Shown here piece by piece: positions 1 through 7,816 of a DNA stretch of 47,363 nucleotides. The notes under the pieces are model-generated. The model ran no database searches. It was not told where the DNA came from and worked only from the letters and a program-made list of their open reading frames with translations. Location: assembly GCA_037190665.1 (NCBI GenBank), contig JBBCJT010000122.1:1-47363 (forward strand), written 5' to 3'. The position numbers were made by a program, and so were the translations under genes. Each line of letters opens with the position of its first letter. Positions within the stretch are counted from its first letter, which is position 1. The stretch comes from JBBCJT01 sp037190665 (lineage in GTDB: Bacteria; Pseudomonadota; Alphaproteobacteria; Acetobacterales; Acetobacteraceae).

Positions 1-64
1 CGAGTGTTGTGGGGATGGGGGCTACCGACCGACCTGATCAAAGCCTTCTTGAGGAATCGCGGGT

Positions 65-133
65 CCAGGGGGCCGTGCCCCCTGGTGGGGTGAAGGGGCA
101 AAGCCCCTTCCGGGGGTCCGGGGCAGCGCCCCG
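65..133. repeat. cluster of three GC-rich hairpins downstream of popZ
   Basis: Three perfect inverted repeats lie head to tail: 65-73/77-85 (9 bp, CCAGGGGGC, loop CGT), 92-99/103-110 (8 bp, GAAGGGGC, loop AAA) and 119-124/128-133 (6 bp, CGGGGC, loop AGC). They start just beyond the popZ stop codon (139), so they could end minus-strand transcription, but there is no T tract. Their modular form suggests a dispersed extragenic palindromic repeat. Bases 1-64 hold nothing I recognise. Confidence 0.7.
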
Positions 134-138
134 CGCCC

Positions 139-618
139 TCACGGCACCGAGCGGCCGACCACCCGTTCGATTTCGGCGCGGACCAGCCGCTCCACGAGTT
201 GCGGCAGATGCGCGTCCAGCCATTCGCGCAGCATCGGGCGCAGTTCCTCGCGCACCATGTCCTCGATCGTCGGCCCGCCGCGATGGGTGGTCGTCTCCCG
301 CTGGACGGCGAGCGTCTTGACCAGCGAACCCACGGCGGACGCGGTGGCGGCGGCAGCGGCGGCCCCCACGAGGCCCGGCCGCGCGCCCGCTTCGGCCGCC
401 GGGCGCGGCTCGGGCTCGCGCGGCGGCGGCTCGACCATCATCGAGGCGTCCAGCGCCAGCGGCTCCTCCGCCGGCGGGCGGGGCGGCGGCGGTGCGGAGG
501 AGCCGACCGGTTCCTCCTCGTTCAGGATCTTGCGGATGGAGGCGAGGATGTCCTCCATCGTCGGGTCCTGCGCGGAAGCCTGCGCCCCCCGGTCGCCGGT
601 ATTCGTTGCGTCGGACAC
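139..618 (-). CDS. popZ: PopZ-like polar organising protein (DUF2497)
   Basis: This is a 159-aa protein of the DUF2497/PopZ family. In Caulobacter PopZ forms the polar hub that anchors the chromosome origin through ParB. The N-terminal conserved helix (EDILASIRKILNEE) sits near residue 20. A Pro/Ala-rich, acidic spacer follows, and the C-terminal oligomerisation helices (IEDMVREELRPMLREWLDAH, then LVERLVRAEIERVVG) close the protein. That is the PopZ order of short N-terminal helix, disordered linker and C-terminal bundle. A GTG start at 618 is chosen because a GAGG motif precedes it and it lies 7 bp after the tolC stop. Longer reading would overlap tolC. It is probably the last gene of the methyltransferase-tolC-popZ run. 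Confidence 0.85.
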   Translation of the reverse strand: MSDATNTGDRGAQASAQDPTMEDILASIRKILNEEEPVGSSAPPPPRPPAEEPLALDASMMVEPPPREPEPRPAAEAGARPGLVGAAAAAATASAVGSLVKTLAVQRETTTHRGGPTIEDMVREELRPMLREWLDAHLPQLVERLVRAEIERVVGRSVP

Positions 619-625
619 GTCTGCC

Positions 626-1990
626 TCAGTCTCCGCCCAGGGGGTCGTTGGTTCCGAACCAGCGGCTGCGCACGGCCCGGTAATAGGCGCGGTCGTCATA
701 GAGCTGGACCTGCAACTGCATGTCGCGGGCCGTGAGCCGCCCGACCGAGGCGGCGAGCGCGTAGGACGCCGTCACCACGTTGGCCAGCGCGCGCACCAAT
801 GCCACGCGCGCGTTAAGCAATTCCTGCTCCTGGTTCAGCACGTCGAGCGTGGTGCGGCTGCCCACGATCGCCTCCCGCTGCACGCCGTCGAGCGCGATCT
901 CGGCCGCGCGGATCTGGGAGCGGGTGCTGGCCACGGTCGCCTGCGCGGCCTGGTAGGTTTCCCACGCCGCCGTCGCCTGCTGGATGGCGAGCCGGCGCTG
1001 CTCGTCCACCACCTGCCGCTGCTGCTGCGCCTGCTGGCGCGCCTGCCGGACGGCCGCGTGCTCCGCGCCGCCCTGATAGAGCGGGACGGACAGGTTCAGC
1101 GTCGCCTGGCTGCCCGTGGCGCGGTTTCCGGGCTGGGAGGTGTTGTCGTTGCGGAAGGTGCTCGCCTGCGCGGAGAGCTGCGGCAGCAGCGCGCCGAACT
1201 GCAGGTTGATGTTGTCGCGGGACGCCGCCTCGTCGAACCGGGCCGCGACCACGTTCGGGTTGTTCAGCGCCGCCTCCGCCACGCGCCGCTGGTCGGCTTC
1301 CGGCACACGCAGCGGCTGCGGCTCGACCAGCCGGGTCGGCGCGACGCCGATCACGCGGGTGAAGATCGCGCCGGAGGTCTGCAGGTTGCCCTGCGCGGTG
1401 GCGAGTTCGGCGCGCGCGCCGGCCAGCCGCGCCTCGGCCTGGGCGACGTCCGTGCGGGTGATCTCGCCGACCCGGAACCGGTCGTTGGTCGCCTGGAGCT
1501 GGCGCTGCAGCACGACCACGTTGTTCTGGTTCAGCCGCACCACCTGCTGGTCGCGGATGACGTTCACGTAGGCGGTCACCGAATCGAGCAGCACCTGCTG
1601 CTCGGACGCGAGCAGCCGGGCCCGTTCGGCCAGCACTTGATTCTCGGACCGCGCCACCGCGGCCTGCGTGCGCCCGCCGCGATACAGCGGCTGCGACAGC
1701 GTGGCCGAGCCGGAGGCGGGCGTGCGCTCGGCATCGACGCGCGTGCCGGTGCGGGTGTTGGTCACCGTACCGTCGGCGTAGCCGGTGGCGCCCTGCAGGA
1801 TGACGGTCGGCCGCCAGCCCGCGAGCGCCTGCGGCACGTTCTCGTCGGTCGCGCGCAGCCGGGCGCGGGCGGCCTGGAGCGTCGGGTTGTTGGTATAGGC
1901 GTTGGCCAGCGCTTCCGGCAGGCTCTGCGCGCCCGCGGGGGCGGCGAGCAGCAGTGCGGCGAAACCAATACGCAGCATCGGGTAGGCCAA
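626..1990 (-). CDS. tolC: TolC-family type I secretion outer membrane protein
   Basis: TolC trimers form the outer-membrane duct for type I secretion and tripartite efflux. The protein has a signal peptide (LRIGFAALLLAAPAGAQS), then the family opening SLPEALANAYTNNPTLQAAR. Two related halves of long coiled-coil helices and short beta strands follow; PLYRGGRTQAAVARSENQ and PLYQGGAEHAAVRQARQQ mark the equivalent strand-helix joints. It ends with the usual LTARDMQLQVQLYD region, at a normal length for alphaproteobacterial TolC (about 450 aa). TTG at 1990 is preferred because GAGGAG lies 7 nt upstream; ATG at 1978, directly before the signal peptide, is the alternative. It lies between the methyltransferase and popZ, all on the minus strand. 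Confidence 0.92.
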   Translation of the reverse strand: MAYPMLRIGFAALLLAAPAGAQSLPEALANAYTNNPTLQAARARLRATDENVPQALAGWRPTVILQGATGYADGTVTNTRTGTRVDAERTPASGSATLSQPLYRGGRTQAAVARSENQVLAERARLLASEQQVLLDSVTAYVNVIRDQQVVRLNQNNVVVLQRQLQATNDRFRVGEITRTDVAQAEARLAGARAELATAQGNLQTSGAIFTRVIGVAPTRLVEPQPLRVPEADQRRVAEAALNNPNVVAARFDEAASRDNINLQFGALLPQLSAQASTFRNDNTSQPGNRATGSQATLNLSVPLYQGGAEHAAVRQARQQAQQQRQVVDEQRRLAIQQATAAWETYQAAQATVASTRSQIRAAEIALDGVQREAIVGSRTTLDVLNQEQELLNARVALVRALANVVTASYALAASVGRLTARDMQLQVQLYDDRAYYRAVRSRWFGTNDPLGGD

Positions 1991-2080
1991 GTAGCTACTC
2001 CTCACCCTACGACGCGGCGCGCGGGCCGCCATGCAGCGGCCGGACATGCCACAGAACCGGCGGCAAGGCCACCGCCGGGA

Positions 2081-2728
2081 TCAGAACGTGAACGCCGGCG
2101 CCGGCGCGAAGGCCGGCAGCGGCGGCGTGGAGGCGTCGAACTGCGGCACGTGGGAGACGCCGCCGCCGACACGGCGCGCCAGCACGGCCTGCCCGGGCTT
2201 GCCGGGCTGGGCGATCACGGCGGCGAGCCGGCCGTTGAGGGCGAGCTGGGCCACCAGCGCCTCCGGCACCGACGGGATCGCGCCCTCGATCAGGATCGCC
2301 TCGTAGGACGCGCCGGGCCAGCCGGCGGCGAGCCGGCCTTCCACGACATTGACCGACGGCGCGACGGAGGCCAGCACCTTCCGCGCGATGGCGAGCAGCG
2401 CCGGATCCTCCTCCAGCGCCGTGACCTGGGCGTCGCACGCCGCACACAGCGCGGCGCCGTAGCCGGTGCCGGCGCCAACCACCAGCGCGCGCTCGCCCTC
2501 CCGCAGGCCCAGCGACTGGACGAGGCGGGCGATCACCATCGGTTCGATCAGCGCGCGGCCGCCGGGCAGCGCCACGTCCTCATCCACGTAGGCGAGCGTG
2601 GCGAGGCCGGGCGGCAGGAAGCGTTCGCGCGGCAGTTCGCGCATGGCGGCAATGACCCGCGGATCGGTCACCTTGTTGGGACGGACCTGCCCGTCCACCA
2701 TCTTCTGCCGCGCGAGATGAAAATCCAT
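2081..2728 (-). CDS. protein-L-isoaspartate O-methyltransferase family protein
   Basis: This 215-aa class I SAM-dependent methyltransferase belongs to the isoaspartyl-repair (PCMT) family. The N-terminus (MVDGQVRPNKVTDPRVIAAM, then RERFLPPG) is the typical alphaproteobacterial opening. The SAM-binding motif I is VVGAGTGYGAAL near residue 85, followed by the acidic loop ALEEDPAL, and the expected AILIEGAIPSVPEAL segment lies near residue 145. Members methylate damaged Asp/isoAsp residues so that they can be repaired, although these short alphaproteobacterial forms are poorly characterised. It is the first gene of the minus-strand run with tolC and popZ, about 90 bp ahead of tolC. Confidence 0.85.
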   Translation of the reverse strand: MDFHLARQKMVDGQVRPNKVTDPRVIAAMRELPRERFLPPGLATLAYVDEDVALPGGRALIEPMVIARLVQSLGLREGERALVVGAGTGYGAALCAACDAQVTALEEDPALLAIARKVLASVAPSVNVVEGRLAAGWPGASYEAILIEGAIPSVPEALVAQLALNGRLAAVIAQPGKPGQAVLARRVGGGVSHVPQFDASTPPLPAFAPAPAFTF

Positions 2729-2835
2729 ATCCGACCCGCTGAAAAACCGGCCTGCTTATAGGGGGCTGAGGCGGGCTGCGCCAAGCGGTGCTTGACCCCG
2801 CCCGGGCAGGCGGAGGATATGGCGCCCGCGCGCTC

Positions 2836-2906
2836 GGTCCGGTGGCAGAGTGGTGATGCAGAGGACTGCAAATCCTCGTATGCCGGTTCGATTCCGGCCC
2901 GGACCT
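2836..2906 (+). tRNA. tRNA-Cys (anticodon GCA)
   Basis: A 7-bp acceptor stem is formed by GGTCCGG (2836-2842) and CCGGACC (2899-2905). The anticodon loop CTGCAAA carries GCA at 2868-2870, the T loop GTTCGATTC is present, and the discriminator base is T (2906), as expected for tRNA-Cys. The CCA end is not encoded. Confidence 0.95.
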
Positions 2907-2961
2907 TTCGCGCGTTTGCACCTGCGGCGGGGCTTGGCTATACGACCCGCCGTCGCTCTGG

Positions 2962-3036
2962 TCCGGCGTGGCGCAGCGGTAGCGCAGCGGACTGTTAATC
3001 CGTTGGTCGTTGGTTCGAATCCAACCGCCGGAGCCA
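2962..3036 (+). tRNA. tRNA-Asn (anticodon GTT)
   Basis: The acceptor stem pairs TCCGGCG (2962-2968) with CGCCGGA (3026-3032). The anticodon GTT lies at 2994-2996 in the loop CTGTTAA, the T loop is GGTTCGAATCC, the discriminator is G, and CCA is encoded at 3034-3036. It starts 55 bp after tRNA-Cys. A gene-poor accessory block begins directly after its 3' end, which makes it a candidate integration site. Confidence 0.95.
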
Positions 3037-3738
3037 GAACTCGCCAGAAATTTCAGCGATTTCAATTCACTAGAACACAGCGCCCCGGGCGGGCGGGGCG
3101 GGTTGCCACCATCGCCTCATGCCGATGTCTCCGCATCAATGCTGCGGCGTTTGCCATGCCGTTCCAGCCCGAGCCGGATCGGCGGGAGGCGGCGCGCGCT
3201 TCATGATGCTGGCCGTGACCGGGCGGATCTCGGACCCATGGTCTTGGTGAAAGAAGGTGAAGCGTTGGCGACGCGAGCGCGCACCGTAGCCGGATCGCGT
3301 TCCGGATCGGCCATCTTCGAGCGGCGCTGATTCAGGAAGATGCTTCATCCGCGACGTTTGGAGTCCTTGATGCTGTCGAAGCTGACATCGAGGGCCTCGC
3401 AGGGATCGCGATAGAGCCCCGTGCGGGGGGCGGGGCATGACCGCGTAAGTGGTGGTGCTCAACGGGTCCGACATCGCCGCCGCGATGGCGACGGGCGTGG
3501 GCGTCGTCCGGCGCGCCGACATGAGCGCTGAAGCGTTGCTGGACGGTGCGTGCACCGGGCCGCTGCAACGGGAAGCCGACGACCACGGCAGAGCGCTACC
3601 CATGCGACCGCCGCGCGCATGGAGCCGGGCGATTGCGCATGCAATGGCAAGACGCAGGTTACGAGAAGTGCATAGCCGGAACTGCACCGCAACTTGATCA
3701 TCAGGCAAACACGGGCCTGCTCGGGGAGGGCACATTCC
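3037..3738. other. gene-poor stretch after tRNA-Asn
   Basis: I see no intact gene in these 700 bases. On the minus strand a peptide-like stretch ending at a stop near 3350 reads LYRDPCEALDVSFDSIKDSK, with coding-like composition but no open frame around it. It may be the tail of a decayed gene that I cannot identify. The other open frames are shadows without ribosome sites. The composition is looser than in the flanking housekeeping genes. Confidence 0.5.
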
Positions 3739-4044
3739 ATGCTGCTCGGACGTCGAGATCTGGCGACCTCGGCCTTGGCGGCCACGAGTGCCGCTCCGCC
3801 GGTCTCCGCCAAGACCACCACCACGGCGCAAACGGCCACCGCCCCGGCCGACCGTATTGCCGGCGTCACGCAGCCGGCCGACGGCGTCATCATGCCGGAA
3901 GGCTACGCTCGGGCCACCGCACGGTTCGCCCATATCTGGGGCCGGCCACCCGTGACCATGACAAACAGGCGCGCCGCGATCCGCCCGACGTCGCGTTCTC
4001 CGACCAGGGCGGGAAGCCGGAATGAAATTGTGAGACCGGCCTGA
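3739..4044 (+). pseudogene. truncated N-terminus of a DUF1254-type protein
   Basis: The ATG at 3739 follows a GGGGAGGG ribosome site and begins with a signal-peptide-like stretch (RRDLATSALAATSAAPPVSA). Then come DRIAGVTQPADGV, PEGYARATARFAHIWG and TMTNRRAAI, which resemble the opening of DUF1254 domain proteins (usual pattern YxWGWPxVNMxNR). After that the sequence becomes low complexity and stops at 101 codons, whereas DUF1254 proteins run well over 400 aa. A neighbouring frame continues as PPDVAFSDQGGKPE, suggesting a frameshift at the break. The reading is by eye, so family membership is moderately sure and the truncation is clear. Confidence 0.55.
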
Positions 4045-4053
4045 GAGCGCCCG

Positions 4054-4854
4054 ATGCAGACCCGCCGGAGTAGCGTGGCCCGCGGAATGTTCGGCCTATG
4101 GTTAGCGGCCGCTGTCCCAGCCTTTGCTCAGGACCATGACAATGCAGCCGCCCAGGCGAACAACCCGCTGGCCAGCACGACGTCGCTGAACCTGCAGAAC
4201 CAGTTCATGGGCCGGCTGAGCGGCTTCGACGAGCCGGCGAATTCGGTGCTGCTCCGCGGGGCGCAGCCCTTCTCGGTCGGCGACACGCACTGGATTGCGC
4301 GAGCCACCCTGCCGGTCAACACGTTTCCGGAGCGGCCGGGTGGCCCGCATGACACCGGGGTCGGCGACTTCAACATCTTCGCCGCCTATCTGATCGATGT
4401 CGGCAATCCGGGGATCAGCTTCGGCATCGGACCGCAGCTCACCGCCCCCACGGCATCGGACCGATCGCTCGGCAGCGGCAAGTGGTCGGTGGGTTTCGCC
4501 AATGTCCTGTTCGATGCGACGAGCAAGGTCTGGCAGTACGGATATCTTCTGACCTGGCAGGCCAGCGTCGCAGGGGACGATGACCGGCGGGATGTGAATG
4601 CCGGTGCTTTCCAGCCCTTCCTGTTCCGCCAGCTCGGCGAAGGCTGGTACCTGCGCTCAAGCGGCGTCTGGGTCTACGATTTCGAGACTGACGCCTACGC
4701 GGTGCCGGTCGGTCTCGGCATCGGCAAGGTGGCGCACCTGGGCAAGACCGTCATGAACATCTTCATCGAGCCGCAATACTCGATCCTGCGCCACGGAAGC
4801 GGACAGATGGAGTGGGGAATCTTCGCCGGCGTGAACTTCCAGTTCAGGCTCTAG
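4054..4854 (+). CDS. secreted beta-barrel outer membrane protein, transporter-like
   Basis: This is a 266-aa exported protein. A signal peptide (GMFGLWLAAAVPAFAQ) is followed by alternating hydrophobic/aromatic strands typical of an outer-membrane barrel (for example GDFNIFAAYLIDV, ISFGIGPQLTAPT, YLRSSGVWVYDFET) and a C-terminal strand ending in FQFRL, a terminal aromatic/Leu pattern fit for BAM recognition. It resembles proteins annotated only as transporter or hypothetical that accompany DUF1254 genes, consistent with the DUF1254 stub 10 bp upstream. The substrate is unknown. The DUF502 gene follows 41 bp later in the same direction. Confidence 0.7.
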   Translation: MQTRRSSVARGMFGLWLAAAVPAFAQDHDNAAAQANNPLASTTSLNLQNQFMGRLSGFDEPANSVLLRGAQPFSVGDTHWIARATLPVNTFPERPGGPHDTGVGDFNIFAAYLIDVGNPGISFGIGPQLTAPTASDRSLGSGKWSVGFANVLFDATSKVWQYGYLLTWQASVAGDDDRRDVNAGAFQPFLFRQLGEGWYLRSSGVWVYDFETDAYAVPVGLGIGKVAHLGKTVMNIFIEPQYSILRHGSGQMEWGIFAGVNFQFRL

Positions 4855-4895
4855 GCATCGATGCTCGTATCTCGGGGCGTGGGAGACTGCCTCGC

Positions 4896-5543
4896 ATGAA
4901 GGAGATCCGGCGCGCACTGCTCGAAGGTGCGATGGTGGTCATCCCCGTCGGTGCGGTCGTCCTTCTGACAATCGGCATCATCCAGAGACTGGAGGAAGCG
5001 GCCGATCCTCTCGCCGGGCGGTATCTGCATCCGCTCGTGGCAGCCATCCTGCTGTTGCTTATCCTGTTCCTCTTTGTCGGCCTGGCGGTGCGCTCGGTCA
5101 TGGGGCGGTGGGCGCGCGCGGGACTCGAGTCGCTCCTGCTCGAGCGTATCCCCGGCTACAGGCTGGCGAAGGCATTTGTCGGCGAGGGGATGCCCCTCGC
5201 GCGCGGCGACCGCAAGATCCGGACTGCGCTCGCCTCGATCGAGGAGGGTCAGTGCCCGGCACTCGTCATGGACGAGTTCGCCGACGGCCGCCTGCTCGTC
5301 TTCGTCCCCGGCACGCCTGCCCCGATGTCCGGCGCGATCTACATCTTCACCCCGGACAGGGTCGTCTATCTCGACATACCCCTGCTGCCCTTCCTCAAGT
5401 CGATAGCGTCCTGGGGCCTCGGCCTGCCGGAGCTGCTTCAGCAGCAGAGGCCGGCAGACGGGCCGGCCGGCCGGCCCGGCCATCCCTCCGGGTCTCCGCC
5501 GCGGCGCCGGATGCCGGGAAGCTTCGCCGGCGCATCAGAATGA
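4896..5543 (+). CDS. DUF502 family membrane protein
   Basis: This is a 215-aa inner-membrane protein. Two hydrophobic segments (about residues 9-27, GAMVVIPVGAVVLLTIGII, and 47-68, LVAAILLLLILFLFVGLAV) precede a soluble part with IPGYRLAKAF, FVPGTPAPMSGAIYIFTPD and a late hydrophobic LDIPLLPFLKSIASWGLG. The pattern of two N-terminal helices, the PGY segment and FVPGTPxPxSG is that of DUF502, whose function is unknown. The C-terminal 40 residues are Pro/Arg-rich and probably disordered. The start at 4896 is preferred over an upstream in-frame start because GGGAG lies about 10 nt before it. Its tail overlaps the convergent outer-membrane gene by 9 bp. Confidence 0.78.
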   Translation: MKEIRRALLEGAMVVIPVGAVVLLTIGIIQRLEEAADPLAGRYLHPLVAAILLLLILFLFVGLAVRSVMGRWARAGLESLLLERIPGYRLAKAFVGEGMPLARGDRKIRTALASIEEGQCPALVMDEFADGRLLVFVPGTPAPMSGAIYIFTPDRVVYLDIPLLPFLKSIASWGLGLPELLQQQRPADGPAGRPGHPSGSPPRRRMPGSFAGASE

Positions 5544-6503
5544 GATGGCGAAGCCCATGGACGCGCCGGAGACGTTGTCGCCGAACAGATACCTGCCCAT
5601 GATCCGAACCCGCTGGCCGGGAATGCCGGACTGGCTGATGTCGAATTCCAGCCCCGCTCCGATCTTCACCAGCTGGTTGAACCCCAGCGCATCGCGCTGA
5701 TCCATGAAGAAGCTCGAGAACGATCCGTCGATGACGTAGCGCAGCGGGCTGCCGAACACCTCCAGCCCCGTCGGCCAGCGCACACGGCCCCAGACATTGG
5801 CCGTCGCGGCATCGGCCGACCCGCGTACCGCGCGGGATGAATCGAACGCCGTCAGATGAAGCTGCGTCCAGCGCAGTTCCAGATCCAGCTCGACCTTCGG
5901 ATCCGCATACTCGTAGTCCAGCATCAGGGACCCGCCGAGGCCGTATGCGTTGAGCTTGCCGCGCTGGAGGAACTCCAGATCGACGTCGGTCCGGTGGTTG
6001 ATCAGCGATCCGGCGAGCGAGGCGTCGCTGCGCACCGTCCCGAGGGACGCGTTCGCGATCGGCCGGAGCACCCAATGCTCGGAGATCGGGAAGTCCCATC
6101 CGATGCCGACGGTTGCTGCGCCGCTGTTCCAGCGCGTCGGAACCTGGCGTTCCTGCACGCCGTCGCTGAACACGAAGCGCGGATCGTAGCGCGATCCCCC
6201 CGCGAATCCTTCCAGATAGAGCGGGAACGACTCACTGACCGTGAAGCCGACCCCGAACTGCAGCATATCGAGCCCCGGATCGCCCTGATCTCCGCGATTG
6301 ATCGCCAGCGAGCTCGCGCTGGTATCGGGGATCGAATTGTAGGCCAGGATGCCGAGCGCGCCGTTGGCCGCCCGGCGCAGACTGATGCCCAGTATGCCCG
6401 GCTGGAGCGAGGTCTGCGCCACGGCGGCCGGCGCCAGCAATGCGATGAGCAGGATGATCAGGCCGCGCGGCGCGGACGGGACGATGCCGAAGCCGCCATG
6501 CAC
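5535..6503 (-). CDS. outer membrane beta-barrel protein of unknown function
   Basis: This protein of about 320 aa has a signal peptide (RGLIILLIALLAPAAVAQ), then about a dozen amphipathic strands (GVGFTVSESFPLYLEGFAGG, ATVGIGWDFPISEHWVLRPI, KVELDLELRWTQLHL, VRIMGRYLFG) and the terminal SMGFAISF, a classic Phe-ended barrel signature. I do not recognise a named family. The GTG start at 6503 is placed after the upstream stop (6535) with GGCGGAG before it; a GTG at 6533 overlapping that stop is an alternative. It is the last gene of a minus-strand run: HAD phosphatase, CPA2 antiporter, barrel protein. Confidence 0.7.
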   Translation of the reverse strand: MHGGFGIVPSAPRGLIILLIALLAPAAVAQTSLQPGILGISLRRAANGALGILAYNSIPDTSASSLAINRGDQGDPGLDMLQFGVGFTVSESFPLYLEGFAGGSRYDPRFVFSDGVQERQVPTRWNSGAATVGIGWDFPISEHWVLRPIANASLGTVRSDASLAGSLINHRTDVDLEFLQRGKLNAYGLGGSLMLDYEYADPKVELDLELRWTQLHLTAFDSSRAVRGSADAATANVWGRVRWPTGLEVFGSPLRYVIDGSFSSFFMDQRDALGFNQLVKIGAGLEFDISQSGIPGQRVRIMGRYLFGDNVSGASMGFAISF

Positions 6504-6534
6504 GGCTCCGCCTGCGCGGCCGGACTTCAGCACC

Positions 6535-7806
6535 TCATGGCCTTCCCGAAACCGGCACGTCGCGCACGCCGCGGGAGGGATCGGTCGGGTCCGGCGCCTT
6601 CGCCGGCGTGCGGCCGCCAAGGCGTCTGATCGCAAGATCGGTCAGGATCGGGCCGAGGGCTGCGGTCACGACGACGAGGACCAGGATGGCATTCAGGATG
6701 CGCCCGTCGATCAACCGCTCTCCGGCGGCGTTGATCGCCTCGTATCCCACGAGTGCTGCCGCCAGCGTGGCCGCCACCTGCGGGAGGGTCAGCGAGCCCA
6801 TCAGCAGCCGGTCGACGGCACCGAACCCGAACATCCGGCCCGCCAGTTCGGATGCCGCGAACTTGCTTGCAACCAGCGCGGCCACGATCGCGGCGACCAG
6901 CGGCAGGTCCGTCGTCAGCGAGGTCGCGAGCAGGCGGATATCGACCAGGAAGCCGGTCACGATGAAGAAGGCGGGGATGAAGAAGCTGTTGCCCAGAAAC
7001 TCCAGCTTCTCCTTCACGCGCGTTCCCTTCACCGCCTGGTTCACCGCGATTCCGGACAGGAACGCGCCGATGATCCCTTCCAGCTCGATCGCCTCCGCCG
7101 CGATCGCGGCGGTGCTGACGATGACGAGCAGCAGCGAGAAGGCCGCCTCGTCGCTTCCGCCGAGCCGGCCTATGACGTGGCGGGCGAGCGGTCCCAGAAC
7201 GGCCAGCAGCAGCGCCGCGAAGGCGACCAGTTCGGCAACCTGGATCAGCAAGGCGACCGGGGCGAAGCCGGTGCGGTGTGTCGCAAGGCAGCCGGCCAGG
7301 ACCAGCAGCGCGAGCATGTCCGTCATCACGGTCGCGCCGACCGTGACGACGACCGCCGGGCGGGACGCGAGCCCGGCGCGCGTGATGGCGGGAAACGCGA
7401 TCAGGGTATGGGAGGCGATCAGCGATCCGATGAGCAGGGCGGGAACGACGCCGTATCCCGCCATCTGCGCGACGCCGATCCCGGCGAGCAGCGGCAGTGC
7501 GAAGGTGGCCGCCCCGAAGACCGCGGCCCGCCGCCGTTCCTCGCTGAACTGCCGCAGATCGATCTCGAGGCCGACGAAGAACATCAGCAGCAGCTTGCCG
7601 AGTTCCGCGAAGAACTCCGCGACCTCGGCATGGCGCGGCACGACGCCGAGCAAGTGAGGCCCGACAAGAACCCCGAGCAGGATGTAGCCCACGCATTCAG
7701 GCAGGCGCACGCGCGGCGCGAACGTGCGGATGAGCATCACGCCGAGCAGAAGAATGGCGAACCGCGCAAGCGGCGGGAGATTCAGGGCGCCTTCCGCCAG
7801 TTCCAT
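6535..7806 (-). CDS. CPA2-type cation:proton antiporter (Kef/NapA-like membrane domain)
   Basis: This 423-aa protein has about 12 membrane segments and the Na+/H+ exchanger fold. Diagnostic stretches are LPECVGYILLGVLVGPHLLG, LLLMFFVGLEIDLRQF, LIASHTLIAFPAI and VGATVMTDMLALLVLAG; the Asp in TDM is the likely ion-binding acid. IIGAFLSGIAVNQA lies in the second half. It lacks the C-terminal TrkA-N nucleotide domain found in KefB/KefC, so it is a membrane-domain-only CPA2 member exchanging K+ or Na+ for protons. It begins 10 bp after the HAD phosphatase stop, suggesting co-transcription and perhaps a joint role in ionic or acid stress. Confidence 0.88.
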   Translation of the reverse strand: MELAEGALNLPPLARFAILLLGVMLIRTFAPRVRLPECVGYILLGVLVGPHLLGVVPRHAEVAEFFAELGKLLLMFFVGLEIDLRQFSEERRRAAVFGAATFALPLLAGIGVAQMAGYGVVPALLIGSLIASHTLIAFPAITRAGLASRPAVVVTVGATVMTDMLALLVLAGCLATHRTGFAPVALLIQVAELVAFAALLLAVLGPLARHVIGRLGGSDEAAFSLLLVIVSTAAIAAEAIELEGIIGAFLSGIAVNQAVKGTRVKEKLEFLGNSFFIPAFFIVTGFLVDIRLLATSLTTDLPLVAAIVAALVASKFAASELAGRMFGFGAVDRLLMGSLTLPQVAATLAAALVGYEAINAAGERLIDGRILNAILVLVVVTAALGPILTDLAIRRLGGRTPAKAPDPTDPSRGVRDVPVSGRP

Positions 7807-7816
7807 CCGCTGTCCC

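Noticed and set aside
257..2761. 834-codon open frame on the plus strand across popZ, tolC and the methyltransferase gene
   Set aside because: It is antisense to three well-supported genes. Its Arg/Gly/His-rich composition is what GC-rich wobble positions give in the opposite strand.
3136..3933. 265-codon minus-strand frame after tRNA-Asn
   Set aside because: The translation switches character along its length and opposes the DUF1254 stub; only a short stretch near 3350 looks protein-like, in another frame.
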